A DNA stretch of 38,511 nt from a virus: positions 1 through 38,511 of the IMG/VR virus record IMGVR_UViG_3300043446_001168; one strand, given 5' to 3'. The translations under genes were made by a program, and so were the position numbers. How positions within the stretch are numbered: position 1 is the stretch's first letter; each line of letters starts with the position of its first letter. Positions 7,321 through 15,215 of this stretch are shown here, in pieces. Below the pieces are notes generated by a model that ran no database searches, was not told the origin of the DNA, and worked only from the letters and a program-made list of their open reading frames with translations.

Positions 7321-8366
7321 GCTTTTGGACTGACTTACGCGACACGGTTGAATCAGTCGGTGTTGCTGTTGGCAATTATGTACTGCCTGGCTCGGCTTTG
7401 ATCACCAAAAATTTGGTTAGCGAAGGCGCGCAAGATCAACTTAATTCAACCGTTGGCCAACTCGCGCTGTTGGGTGGTGGCGTTGCTGGCGGTGTTGCGG
7501 GTAATCTCGACAATTACAGCACGGCCTACGACAAGGTAGCTGGCCTGTTTGGCGGTGGCGGAAGCGCAGGTGTGACTGGCCAGCAGGCCGTCGATGCGTT
7601 CAACGCGGGCAAGATTAGCGCGGCTGAGTTTGAGGCGATCGCCAATGGCGCAGGTACGACTAGCGCAGGACTGTTAAGCGGCGCTGGCGGCGCATTGACT
7701 AAATATCTGACGCCTGCTGCGGTGCTGGCTAGTGGCGTGTTTGGCGCCAACGCCGCGCAGAAGGCTGCCACGACGCAAGCCGAGGCGCAAAGCCAAGCCA
7801 ATCAGTTGCTGTACAGCATGTACAAGGAGCAGCAGGGGCTGCAAGAGCCGTGGCGTCAGGCTGGCCTGCGCGCGCTGCCCAAGGTCGAGCAGATTGCAAG
7901 CGAGTACAAGCCATTCACACCCAACGAAATGTACACCGATCCTGGCTACGCATTCCGTTTGTCTGAAGGCCAGAAAGCGCTCGAGCGCAGCGCGGCTGCA
8001 CGCGGCGGTCTGCTGTCCGGCACCACGGGCAAAAATCTGTTGCGCTACGGCCAAGAGATGGGCAGCCAAGAATACAACGCCGCTCGCAATCGTTACATCC
8101 AAGACTACGCCAACAAGTTAAGCGCACAACAAACGCTGGCAGGCTATGGCACCGGCGCCACGAACGCGTTGGCAAACGCCGCCGGCCAGTATGGTTCGCA
8201 AGCAGGCGCAGGTATCACCAACATCGGTGCGGCGCAGGCTGCTGGTCAGGTCGGCCAAGCAAACGCCTTGACTGGCGCGTTGGGCACTGGGCTGAACTAC
8301 ATGGCCAACCAAGATTTGGTCAACGCATTGACCCGCCGCTCGGCCTACGGCAACCCGACCGCGTAA
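7317..8366 (+). CDS. DNA transfer / ejection protein (P22 gp7 position)
   Basis: The 349-residue protein is Gly/Ala-rich with a hydrophobic Gly-rich stretch (about 50-62) and a helical region starting AAQKAATTQAEAQSQANQLL. The segment DPGYAFRLSEGQKALERSAA, then RGGLLSGTTGKNLLRYGQE, is a hallmark of proteins often annotated as phage DNA transfer proteins. The C-terminus is a low-complexity Ala/Gly/Gln helix. It is the first of three consecutive large ejection-type genes, matching P22 genes 7, 20 and 16. Ejection proteins leave the virion with the DNA and help it cross the envelope. The P22 equivalence is inferred from order. Confidence 0.68.
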   Translation: MSFWTDLRDTVESVGVAVGNYVLPGSALITKNLVSEGAQDQLNSTVGQLALLGGGVAGGVAGNLDNYSTAYDKVAGLFGGGGSAGVTGQQAVDAFNAGKISAAEFEAIANGAGTTSAGLLSGAGGALTKYLTPAAVLASGVFGANAAQKAATTQAEAQSQANQLLYSMYKEQQGLQEPWRQAGLRALPKVEQIASEYKPFTPNEMYTDPGYAFRLSEGQKALERSAAARGGLLSGTTGKNLLRYGQEMGSQEYNAARNRYIQDYANKLSAQQTLAGYGTGATNALANAAGQYGSQAGAGITNIGAAQAAGQVGQANALTGALGTGLNYMANQDLVNALTRRSAYGNPTA

Positions 8367-8375
8367 GGAGCGAAT

Positions 8376-9785
8376 ATGCCTATTGATCCATCCATCGCCC
8401 TTGGCGTGCGCCCGCTAGAGGTTGCCAATCCGCTGAACCAACTTGCGCAAGTGTCGCAGATTCAGTCGGCGCAACGTCAAGGTGAAGTTGCGCAAATGCA
8501 GCTCGAGCAGCTGAAGCAAGACCGCGACGAAATGATTAAGTTGCAACAAGATTTGGTTGCTAAAGGTGGCAGCCCCGATCTACGCACTTTAGCTGCATCG
8601 CTGTTGAAATCGCCCAAACACGTTATGCAAGGCATTGAGCTGTTGCAAAAGTTGGACGAGCAAGATAAATACGAAGCATTCCAAAAGAAAAGATTTGGTG
8701 GAGGGCTTGCGCCTGCTGGCGCTGCTGCGCCTGCCGCTACGCCGGCGCCTGCTGTATCTGGTGAGTTGGGCTCGGGCACGTTTGGCGTTATGCCTGCGCC
8801 GACTAATGCGTTGGCGCCTGCGCCTGCTGCGGCTCCCGCTGCCGCGCCTACTAATGCGTTAATCAATCAACAAAAAACACCTCAACAAATTGAAGCAGAA
8901 ATTGCGGGGCTTTCGCGGTTTGCCAATCGTCCAGGCGTCAAAGAAGAAATTGCAGGGCTTTACCAGCAACTTACCGAGCTGCGCAAACCGATTGTGGCCG
9001 CCGCAGGCTCTACAATTTACGGTCCTAGCGGTAACATCATCGCTAATGTGCCGGCGCAACCGACTGAGTTGCAACGCAACTATCAATACGCCAAGAGCCA
9101 AGGGTTTCCCGGCAGCATTTTTGATTACGAACGCGAAATCAAATTGGCCACTCGCACGCCTGCACCGCCGTCAGCGCCGGTCGCTGTGGTCGATGAGACT
9201 GGCAAGACACGCTACGTCAGCCGCGAAGAAGCTATCGGCAAAGGTATGACGCCTGCGAGCGCGTATGAGGGCATTACACCCAAAGAGATTCAAAAGCGTG
9301 AAGCCGCGCTGCCGGCAGCGACGTCTGCCGTCAAGGGGTTTGAAGCTAAGTCCGAATCGTTCGTGAAAGACCTCAAAACGTTGCGTGACCATCCTGGCTT
9401 GTCTGAGATCACAGGTTTTGTCGCTGGCCGTGTGCCGGGCCTCACTGCAAATGGTCGAGCGGCGCAGGCGTTGTACGACAAAGTGGTCGCTAAAGGCGGT
9501 TTCCAAGCGCTGCAAGACCTGCGTGACGCGTCCAAGACTGGCGGCGCGTTGGGCAACGTCTCCAACCAAGAAGGCAAACAGCTTACCGCGTCGTTTGCCG
9601 CAATTGATCGTCGTCAAGACGTCGGCGATGTGCAAAGCGCGCTTGACGCGGCGATCGCAGATGTCGAAGGCGCCCGCACGCGCATGCGCGAGGCGTATGA
9701 TGACACGTACAAGTACAAGTCTGGCCGCGCTGCTGTTCCTGGCGCCGGCGCTGGCGGAGCATCTGACCCGTTGGGGATTCGATAA
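8376..9785 (+). CDS. Putative ejection protein (P22 gp20 position)
   Basis: The protein has 469 residues. The N-terminal 110 residues are a Gln/Leu-rich helix (NQLAQVSQIQSAQRQGEVAQ, EQLKQDRDEMIKLQQDLVAK) of the kind found in internal virion proteins. A Pro/Ala-rich low-complexity linker follows (about 110-165), then a helical C-terminal half with a TSAVKGFEAKSESFVKDLKT segment and VAGRVPGLTANGRAAQALYD. AAGGAG precedes the ATG at 8376, and the stop overlaps the next ATG. Position between the gp7-like and the giant ejection gene supports a role in DNA delivery. No catalytic motif is visible. Confidence 0.6.
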   Translation: MPIDPSIALGVRPLEVANPLNQLAQVSQIQSAQRQGEVAQMQLEQLKQDRDEMIKLQQDLVAKGGSPDLRTLAASLLKSPKHVMQGIELLQKLDEQDKYEAFQKKRFGGGLAPAGAAAPAATPAPAVSGELGSGTFGVMPAPTNALAPAPAAAPAAAPTNALINQQKTPQQIEAEIAGLSRFANRPGVKEEIAGLYQQLTELRKPIVAAAGSTIYGPSGNIIANVPAQPTELQRNYQYAKSQGFPGSIFDYEREIKLATRTPAPPSAPVAVVDETGKTRYVSREEAIGKGMTPASAYEGITPKEIQKREAALPAATSAVKGFEAKSESFVKDLKTLRDHPGLSEITGFVAGRVPGLTANGRAAQALYDKVVAKGGFQALQDLRDASKTGGALGNVSNQEGKQLTASFAAIDRRQDVGDVQSALDAAIADVEGARTRMREAYDDTYKYKSGRAAVPGAGAGGASDPLGIR

Positions 9786-12235
9786 TGGCCACACTCGCTG
9801 AAGTCCGCGCGCAATACCCCCAGTATTCCGACATGTCGGATACGGCGTTGGCTGACGCGCTGTACAAGAAGTTCTACTCCGACTTACCCCGCGCAGATTT
9901 TGACGTCAAGATCGGGCTCAAAACCGAGCCCCCTAAAACTGGCGCCGATCTGATTCCTGGCCAGCGCGTGCAAGCGCCTCCAGCACAAACAGCCGCGCCC
10001 ATCAAACGCGAAGGCGGCATGTTGGGGGAGACGCTGGGCGGTCTGATTGAGACGCCTATGGCCATAGCGGCCACTGCACTTGGTGGTCCCGTTACGTACC
10101 TAGCCGGCGCAGGCGGCCCTGAGTTTCAGCGCAAAGTTGCTGGCGCTATCCAATACGAGCCGCGCACGCAGATGGCCCAAGAAACGTTGGAAGCGATTGC
10201 GCGCAACCCCATCATCGAAAAGCTGCCGCCGTATATGCCGGCCAGCAATCTGGCCCGTACCGTGGGTCCAGCTGCTCGAACAGTTGGCAAAGCGCTGGGC
10301 GAAGAAGGTGCTTTGGTGCGCGAGTCTGTCGCTGCGCCGTTGGCCGCTCGCGCCGAGCGAGTGCAACAGCAACGCATCCGTGAAAGCCAGATCAACGCGC
10401 CGCGCATCGACGCTGCCAAGGACGCGTTGGAGCTGGGCATCGCTCTTGATCCGGCGGTGTCTAACCCGACCAAGGGCAACGTGCTCAAGTCCCGCGTCGT
10501 GGGCACTGGCAACCTGGACGCCAAGCTGGCCGAGCAAAACCTGCCCAAGTACACCTCCGCCGCCAAGCGCGACATGGGGCTGCCTGACACGGTGAAACTC
10601 GACGCTAACGGCTTTGAGCAGGCCCGCAGCGCGCCGGAGATCAGCAAACCATACGAAACCGTGCGCGGCATGAAGTCGCTAGCACCTGATGACGCCACGT
10701 ACACGCAGCTGGACGCGTTGCGCGTGGCGCCGCTGGTGGGCGATACCGGCCAAGCCGCTGCGGCCAATGCGCTGCTCGACGCGGTAAAGCAACAGCTGAG
10801 CGCAGGCGTCGATGGCCGCACGCTGGTCGACAGCATTCGCCAGCGCCGCCGTGAGGCCCAGGCCATTTACAACCAGCAGTCCAAGGGCGTCAACCCGCCG
10901 TCACCGGAAGCGCTGGCCAAGGCCGACATGAACATGGGCGTGGCAAACGTTCTCGAGGGCATGATCGAGAACAACATCACGAACAACCCGACGCTGCTGG
11001 GTGATTTCCGCAACGCCCGCGCAGCCATGGCCAAGACATATGACTACGAGCGCGCCACGAACTTCGCTACCGGCAACATCGATCCGCAGATCATCGCCAA
11101 GATGGCCGAAGAAGGCAAGCCGATGTCTGGCTTGTTGGCCAAGATCGGTAACGTCGCGGCCAACTTCCCTGAAGTGTCTCGCGCCAACGTAACCGGCAAG
11201 ACGCAGTGGGGCGAGAAGATCACGCGCTCGAGCCCTGGCGGCACGGTGGGTGCCCTTGCTGGCGCGCCGTTTGGCCTGCTGGGCTCTATCGCTGGCGGCG
11301 TTGTCGGCGCTGTGGGCGGCAACATCCTCACCGCTGCCGAAGCACGCCGCATGGCCACGCCTGGCTATCAGGCCAAGTACGCAGTGCCCAAGGACTACCG
11401 TCCGCCGGTCAACAACCTGCGCCCGGCAGAAATCAATTACGGTCCGAACCAGCTGGTGCCGTATGACTTTGCGCAGTCTGTGCTGACGCCTGATCAAGCG
11501 CCCTATCAGCCGAACTTTGTTTTCGGTCGTGGTACGCCTGACGTTCGCACTGGCCTGCCCGAGACGCCGCCGTTGCTTGGTGCGCCGTCGGCTGAAGGCA
11601 CCCTTAACGCCTTGCGCGCTGAGGACGTACGCCGCGCGGGCGTGTCCCGCGCCTTGGGTCAGGAGGCCGAGGCCCGCGCTGCGGCTGCCGAGGCCGCTGC
11701 ACGCCGCCCGGCCACACGCGAGGTCATCCTTGACTTTGACCCGGTTACGGGGCGCTACCGCGAGGCCAGCCAGGGCATCAAAGGCGCCACGCCCGAGACG
11801 TTCCAGCGTCTGTCGGCGCTAGACGACGCGGCAAAGAAGGTCACCGAGGGTAGGCTGTTCGATTTAACGGCAACCGAAAAGGTTGCCTGGGACAAGGCCA
11901 CGGTGGACATCAAACAGTTGGGCGAAGGTTTTGCCAAGCTCGACGACAAAGCCATCGCCCAGAAGATGATGGACCGCAAGTGGGTCGAGGGCGCCATCAG
12001 CAAAGCGCGCCAGCAAGAGCAGGCGTTTGCCGACATCGCCGCCCGCGCGCAAAACGAGCGCATGCGCCAGGAGGCCCTGGCCAAGCGCGAACAGATGATG
12101 GACCTGCTCGACACCCTTGAAGCCCAATACGCCAAGCCGCGCCCGACCTCTGGCGGCGGCCAAGGCCCCAAGACCCGTGCTGCCATCCGCAACCAGCTGG
12201 TCGGCGGCGAAAAGAAAAACAACCTTGCCCCGTGA
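9785..12235 (+). CDS. Large ejection / internal virion protein (P22 gp16 position)
   Basis: At 816 residues this is the largest virion protein here. It starts MATLAEVRAQYPQYSDMSDT and continues ALADALYKKFYSDLPRADFD, a short N-terminal motif shared by many podovirus internal virion proteins. Long Ala-rich helices follow. A glycine-zipper-like hydrophobic stretch at about 486-512 (VGALAGAPFGLLGSIAGGVV and on) could insert into the host inner membrane. The C-terminal 150 residues are charged helices (KVAWDKATVDIKQLGEGFAK). No transglycosylase motif is seen. It ends the ejection trio and is followed after 3 bases by the lysis cassette. Confidence 0.65.
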   Translation: MATLAEVRAQYPQYSDMSDTALADALYKKFYSDLPRADFDVKIGLKTEPPKTGADLIPGQRVQAPPAQTAAPIKREGGMLGETLGGLIETPMAIAATALGGPVTYLAGAGGPEFQRKVAGAIQYEPRTQMAQETLEAIARNPIIEKLPPYMPASNLARTVGPAARTVGKALGEEGALVRESVAAPLAARAERVQQQRIRESQINAPRIDAAKDALELGIALDPAVSNPTKGNVLKSRVVGTGNLDAKLAEQNLPKYTSAAKRDMGLPDTVKLDANGFEQARSAPEISKPYETVRGMKSLAPDDATYTQLDALRVAPLVGDTGQAAAANALLDAVKQQLSAGVDGRTLVDSIRQRRREAQAIYNQQSKGVNPPSPEALAKADMNMGVANVLEGMIENNITNNPTLLGDFRNARAAMAKTYDYERATNFATGNIDPQIIAKMAEEGKPMSGLLAKIGNVAANFPEVSRANVTGKTQWGEKITRSSPGGTVGALAGAPFGLLGSIAGGVVGAVGGNILTAAEARRMATPGYQAKYAVPKDYRPPVNNLRPAEINYGPNQLVPYDFAQSVLTPDQAPYQPNFVFGRGTPDVRTGLPETPPLLGAPSAEGTLNALRAEDVRRAGVSRALGQEAEARAAAAEAAARRPATREVILDFDPVTGRYREASQGIKGATPETFQRLSALDDAAKKVTEGRLFDLTATEKVAWDKATVDIKQLGEGFAKLDDKAIAQKMMDRKWVEGAISKARQQEQAFADIAARAQNERMRQEALAKREQMMDLLDTLEAQYAKPRPTSGGGQGPKTRAAIRNQLVGGEKKNNLAP

Positions 12236-12238
12236 ACC

Positions 12239-12460
12239 ATGGACTACCAAGTACTTTTCAACATCGCTGTGGCTGTGGCTGGCTTCTTCGGTGGCTGGAC
12301 ATTGAACCGCATCTACATGGCTATCGATCGCTTGGACAACGACGTGCGTGCGTTGCCAACCCACTATGTCGCCCGTGATGACTATCGCAACGACATGAAA
12401 GACGTCCGGGAAATGCTCGGGCGTATCTTCGACAAACTAGACGGAAAGGCCGACCGATGA
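12239..12460 (+). CDS. Lysis-cassette membrane protein (holin-associated, hypothetical)
   Basis: A 73-residue protein with one N-terminal membrane segment (about 4-26, VLFNIAVAVAGFFGGWTLNR) followed by a charged amphipathic helix (IDRLDNDVRALP, MKDVREMLGRIFDKLDGKAD). The shape resembles small accessory proteins found next to phage holins, of XhlA-like or pinholin-regulator type, though no family signature is certain. It starts 3 bases after the ejection gene and its stop overlaps the holin ATG (ATGA). It could modulate holin timing or be an i-spanin-like component; the first is more likely because there is no partner lipoprotein. Confidence 0.55.
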   Translation: MDYQVLFNIAVAVAGFFGGWTLNRIYMAIDRLDNDVRALPTHYVARDDYRNDMKDVREMLGRIFDKLDGKADR

Positions 12461-12624
12461 AACCCTACATCCTTGCCCGACTGAAAGAAGCCTCCACCTG
12501 GCGCGGCATCATCCTGCTGCTGACCGCCGTGGGCGTGCCCGTGGCCCCGGCCATGGCCGACGCCATCATCTCTGTGGGCCTGGCAGTCGCCGGCCTCATC
12601 GGCGTCGCTGCGCCTGACGCATGA
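12457..12624 (+). CDS. Holin (small, two-membrane-segment type)
   Basis: This 55-residue gene is short enough to be missed by length cut-offs. The protein reads MKPYILARLKEASTWRGIIL at the start, then two hydrophobic segments (about 17-32 and 36-51) separated by a Pro/Ala turn, ending LIGVAAPDA. The pattern of STWRG, two short membrane helices and GLIGV near the C-terminus matches small holins placed directly before endolysins. Both ends are coupled: ATG overlaps the upstream stop and its stop overlaps the endolysin ATG (ATGA at 12621-12624). It would form membrane lesions that release the cytoplasmic endolysin. Confidence 0.78.
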   Translation: MKPYILARLKEASTWRGIILLLTAVGVPVAPAMADAIISVGLAVAGLIGVAAPDA

Positions 12625-13097
12625 ACTTCGACACAGCTTTTGAAAAGCTGGTCGGGTTTGAGGGCGATTACAGCAACGACAAAGATGATCCCGGCGGTGC
12701 AACCCGTTATGGCGTTACTGAGCAAGTTGCCCGAGAGAACGGATACAGCGGGTCCATGCGCGAGCTGCCCCTTGACTTTGCCAAGGCTGTTTACAAGCGC
12801 AAGTACTGGGACGCCATCCAAGCGGATTCGCTGCCTCCAGCAGTGCGATACGCGGTCTTTGACAGCGCGGTCAACTCAGGCGTTGGTCAAGCCACCCGCT
12901 GGCTCCAGCGGGCGCTAGGCGTCAAGGACGATGGCGTCATTGGCCCGAAGACCCTAAAGGCCATTGCCGAGCAAGCTCCTGACGGACTTCTGCGCCGGTT
13001 CCTTGGACAAAGGTTAGTTTTCTTGACGACGCTGCCGAACTGGCCGACGTTTGCGAAGGGCTGGGCTCGTCGAGTGGGCGACCTTCTGATGTCCTGA
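12621..13097 (+). CDS. Endolysin, GH108 family
   Basis: The 158-residue protein matches the GH108 phage lysozyme layout. The catalytic glutamate is Glu14 in FEGDYSNDKDDPGGATRYGV, followed by the YKRKYWDAI segment, then a C-terminal peptidoglycan-binding-type domain (about 90-156) with VNSGVGQATRWLQRALG and DDGVIGPKTLKAI. It cleaves the glycan strands of peptidoglycan. There is no signal peptide or SAR segment, so it needs the upstream holin. The last 161 bases overlap, on the other strand, the end of the leftward gene at 13254-12937. Confidence 0.9.
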   Translation: MNFDTAFEKLVGFEGDYSNDKDDPGGATRYGVTEQVARENGYSGSMRELPLDFAKAVYKRKYWDAIQADSLPPAVRYAVFDSAVNSGVGQATRWLQRALGVKDDGVIGPKTLKAIAEQAPDGLLRRFLGQRLVFLTTLPNWPTFAKGWARRVGDLLMS

Positions 13098-13254
13098 GCA
13101 CGGCGCGGTACGCCGCCAGCGCGTCCTTTAGCTCGCACTGCAACTGCTGGATGCGGTCGTCTTGCTCTTGCATCTTGGCGTAGGCGTCGTGGGCGAACTT
13201 TGCCAGGTTGTCAGGGCTCCAAGTCTCAAACTGCGGCATGGTCATCTCAATCAT
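12937..13254 (-). CDS. Small leftward protein, convergent with the endolysin (hypothetical)
   Basis: The 105-residue protein starts at an ATG overlapping the previous gene's stop (ATGATTGA), with AGGA 5 bases before it. Residues 1-50 look real: MPQFETWSPDNLAKFAHDAY, then MQEQDDRIQQLQCELKDALA, a helix suited to a small coiled-coil dimer. From about residue 53 the sequence is Ser/Thr/Gly-rich and lies antisense to the endolysin, so it is probably read-through without conserved function. It is last in the leftward operon. Confidence 0.5.
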   Translation of the reverse strand: MIEMTMPQFETWSPDNLAKFAHDAYAKMQEQDDRIQQLQCELKDALAAYRAVLRTSEGRPLDEPSPSQTSASSAASSRKLTFVQGTGAEVRQELARQWPLGSSGQ

Positions 13255-13435
13255 TTCGTTCCTGCTTGCTGGGCGAGTCACACTCGGCGCGAGCTCGCTT
13301 GATGCGCTTGACGACGACGCGTTCCTCGGTGGTGAAACAGTGTTCGTTGGCGCAACAGCGCCGGCGGTAAACGTAGGTGCCTCGGCTGCGCGTCTCTTTT
13401 ACGTCAGTCCATGCACCGCATTCAGGGCACTTCAT
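13247..13435 (-). CDS. Zinc-ribbon protein (NrdR/Ogr-like finger)
   Basis: The 62-residue protein begins MKCPECGAWTDVKETRSRGT, followed by YRRRCCANEHCFTTEERVV. The arrangement CPxC, then a basic strand, then C-x4-C and FTTEE, is that of the NrdR zinc-ribbon N-terminus and related phage zinc fingers. These bind nucleic acid and often regulate transcription. The C-terminus is basic (VKRIKRARAE). The start is the ATG at 13435; the frame stays open further upstream but the zinc ribbon begins here and the ATG overlaps the previous stop. It may regulate the phage's own operons. Confidence 0.68.
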   Translation of the reverse strand: MKCPECGAWTDVKETRSRGTYVYRRRCCANEHCFTTEERVVVKRIKRARAECDSPSKQERND

Positions 13436-13623
13436 TCCTCGCCTCTGATGTAGCGTCCCAGCCGATAGATCGACGCCTCGTAGCGGTCGCACATGGCGCT
13501 GGCGTACTCTTTGGCTGACTGCGCCTCCAAGAGCTTGCGCTTGCACTCCTCGTACTCACGCACGGCCAGCACCTCAGCGCTTGGGGGTTGGAACAACTCA
13601 CGGATTTGACTAAGAAATTTCAT
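13432..13623 (-). CDS. Small helical protein (hypothetical)
   Basis: 63 residues, one continuous charged helix: MKFLSQIRELFQPPSAEVLA, then REYEECKRKLLEAQSAKEYA, then YEASIYRLGRYIRGEE. It is coupled on both sides by ATGA overlaps. It resembles short phage early proteins without known function. Confidence 0.55.
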   Translation of the reverse strand: MKFLSQIRELFQPPSAEVLAVREYEECKRKLLEAQSAKEYASAMCDRYEASIYRLGRYIRGEE

Positions 13624-13802
13624 TTGACTGCCTCCTGTAAAAGTTCGATACGTTCTCTGGCCGTGCGCAGCGCCGTGTAGCGCTGGTGCAGCCGCTCAAG
13701 AAAGGTCACCCGACGCGCGCCAGCACGCTCGGCGTTGAGTAGATCAAGCACCTGCTGCTCGGTGAGCAGATTTAGCTTCTTGTTTAGCTCTCTCCAATTC
13801 AT
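13620..13802 (-). CDS. Small helical protein (hypothetical)
   Basis: 60 residues from the ATG at 13802: MNWRELNKKLNLLTEQQVLD, then RRVTFLERLHQRYTALRTAR. The motif 'LTEQQVLDLLNAE' followed by a basic helix with HQRYxALRTARERIEL appears in small phage proteins that sit among early genes. It overlaps the upstream gene by 59 bases in another frame. Function unknown; the basic helix could bind nucleic acid. Confidence 0.55.
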   Translation of the reverse strand: MNWRELNKKLNLLTEQQVLDLLNAERAGARRVTFLERLHQRYTALRTARERIELLQEAVK

Positions 13803-13929
13803 TTCGTCGCTCCAGGTCAATGAGTTGATTGGTCAGGCGCAGCATCAGTCGCTCCGCTTGGTTGTATTGCCGCACCGCGATGCGCAGCTGCGCCTTCGTG
13901 GAACGTATCCGGTCTTTGATCGTGTTCAT
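13744..13929 (-). CDS. Small coiled-coil protein (hypothetical)
   Basis: 61 residues with heptad-like spacing: STKAQLRIAVRQYNQAERLM, then LRLTNQLIDLERRNELERAK. The ATG overlaps the stop of the helicase gene (ATGA), supporting a real start. The 3' 59 bases also encode the N-terminus of the next protein in another frame, so both products share this DNA. Confidence 0.5.
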   Translation of the reverse strand: MNTIKDRIRSTKAQLRIAVRQYNQAERLMLRLTNQLIDLERRNELERAKQEAKSAHRAAGA

Positions 13930-15215
13930 TTCAAACTCTCCATGGCTATGTCAGATAGCGTTCGTTTGTCTTGCAGCGCCGCGAAGATGCGCTCGTCCAC
14001 GGTGCCCTTGGTCAACAAGACGTAGCACCAGACGCCGTGTCGCTGGCCGCTGCGGTGCAGTCGACCGATCGACTGCTCGTACAGCTCGAGGCTCCATGGC
14101 AGGCTGAGCCAGACAAGGTGGCAGCCGCCGTGCTGGAGGTTGAGCCCGTGGCCGGCTGACTTGGGGTGCAGACATAGTAGGCGTACACGTCCGGCATTCC
14201 ACTCGTCAATGCTCTCAACTGTTCTGGCGTTAGGGAAACGTCGCTTGAGTTCATTCAGTTCCTCGATGTAGTTGTAGAAGACGATCGTGTTGGCGTGCTG
14301 GTTCTCGTCCAGCAGGTCGGCCAGCGCGTCGAACTTGTGCGACGACAACTGCATGGCGCCTTGGTCGGTGTAGATGAAGCCGCTCGCCAACTGCTGGAGC
14401 TTTTGCGTGACGACGGCAGCGTTCTGAGCGATGGCCGCCAAGTCGTCGCCAAACTGCACCACAAAGTCTTTTTTCATGGTGTTGTAGTCGGTCATCTCCA
14501 TCTCGCATTCCACCGGCACCGTGTGCAGGGGCGGCAGTTTGTCCTTGTACTCGCCAGGCTCCAGCACGAAGGTGGCCGGCTTGATGCGCACCATCACCTT
14601 CTCGAGCGACCCTTGCATCGGCTCCCACTCGGTGTGCGTCCCACGCACGCGCTGCCAAAAGTACTGCTGCTGGAAGGCGCCCTTGCTGCGGCCCAGCAGG
14701 CGCTGGTCGATGATCTTGCACTGACCGAACACGTCCTCGAGGCCGTTGCTGGTGAAGCTGCCCGTCAGGCCCCAGCGCACCTGGAACTGGTCGATGACTT
14801 TGTTGAGCGCCTTGAAGCGTTGGCCGCTGGGGTTCTTGAGCCGTGTCAGCTCGTCGAACACAATGCCGTCAAAGCTGGACAAGTTTTGCTCGGCCAGCCA
14901 TTGCAGGTTGTCATAGTTGGTGACAATGACCTGCACGTCGCTCTCAAGAGCTAATCGTCGCTGCGCAGGCATGCCAGTGGCGGTAAGTACTGACAGCCCG
15001 GGCGCCCATTTGTCTGCCTCGGCCATCCAGACGCTGTTGGCCACACGCTTAGGCGCCAGCACCAGCCAGCGCTCGACCACACTCTCACGCACCATGTCTC
15101 GCATGGCCGTCAGCGTGATCGCAGTCTTGCCGGCACCGACTGGCGCCAGCACCATGGCGCGGTCGTGCTCGAACAGGAAGTCAGCTGCGGCTTCTTGATA
15201 GTCGCGCAGTTTCAC
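13926..15215 (-). CDS. SNF2-type (SF2) helicase
   Basis: The 429-residue protein carries the two-domain SF2 helicase core. Near the N-terminus are a Q-tip-like LRDYQ and Walker A PVGAGKTAITLT (about residues 25-36). Walker B is FDELTRLKN, DELT in place of DEAH, as in phage SNF2-like proteins. Motif III-like WGLTGSFTSNG follows. The C-terminal domain has HPKSAGHGLNLQHGG and the motif VI arginine finger QSIGRLHRSGQ. It couples ATP hydrolysis to movement on DNA, probably in replication or recombination. The GTG at 15215 overlaps the upstream stop (GTGA); a GTG at 15227 is also possible. Similar helicases pair with VRR-NUC nucleases in many phages. Confidence 0.85.
   Translation of the reverse strand: MKLRDYQEAAADFLFEHDRAMVLAPVGAGKTAITLTAMRDMVRESVVERWLVLAPKRVANSVWMAEADKWAPGLSVLTATGMPAQRRLALESDVQVIVTNYDNLQWLAEQNLSSFDGIVFDELTRLKNPSGQRFKALNKVIDQFQVRWGLTGSFTSNGLEDVFGQCKIIDQRLLGRSKGAFQQQYFWQRVRGTHTEWEPMQGSLEKVMVRIKPATFVLEPGEYKDKLPPLHTVPVECEMEMTDYNTMKKDFVVQFGDDLAAIAQNAAVVTQKLQQLASGFIYTDQGAMQLSSHKFDALADLLDENQHANTIVFYNYIEELNELKRRFPNARTVESIDEWNAGRVRLLCLHPKSAGHGLNLQHGGCHLVWLSLPWSLELYEQSIGRLHRSGQRHGVWCYVLLTKGTVDERIFAALQDKRTLSDIAMESLK

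Noticed and set aside
14295-14954. 219-codon plus-strand frame over the SNF2 helicase gene
   Set aside because: The helicase motifs are all in the minus-strand frame; this frame has no motif.
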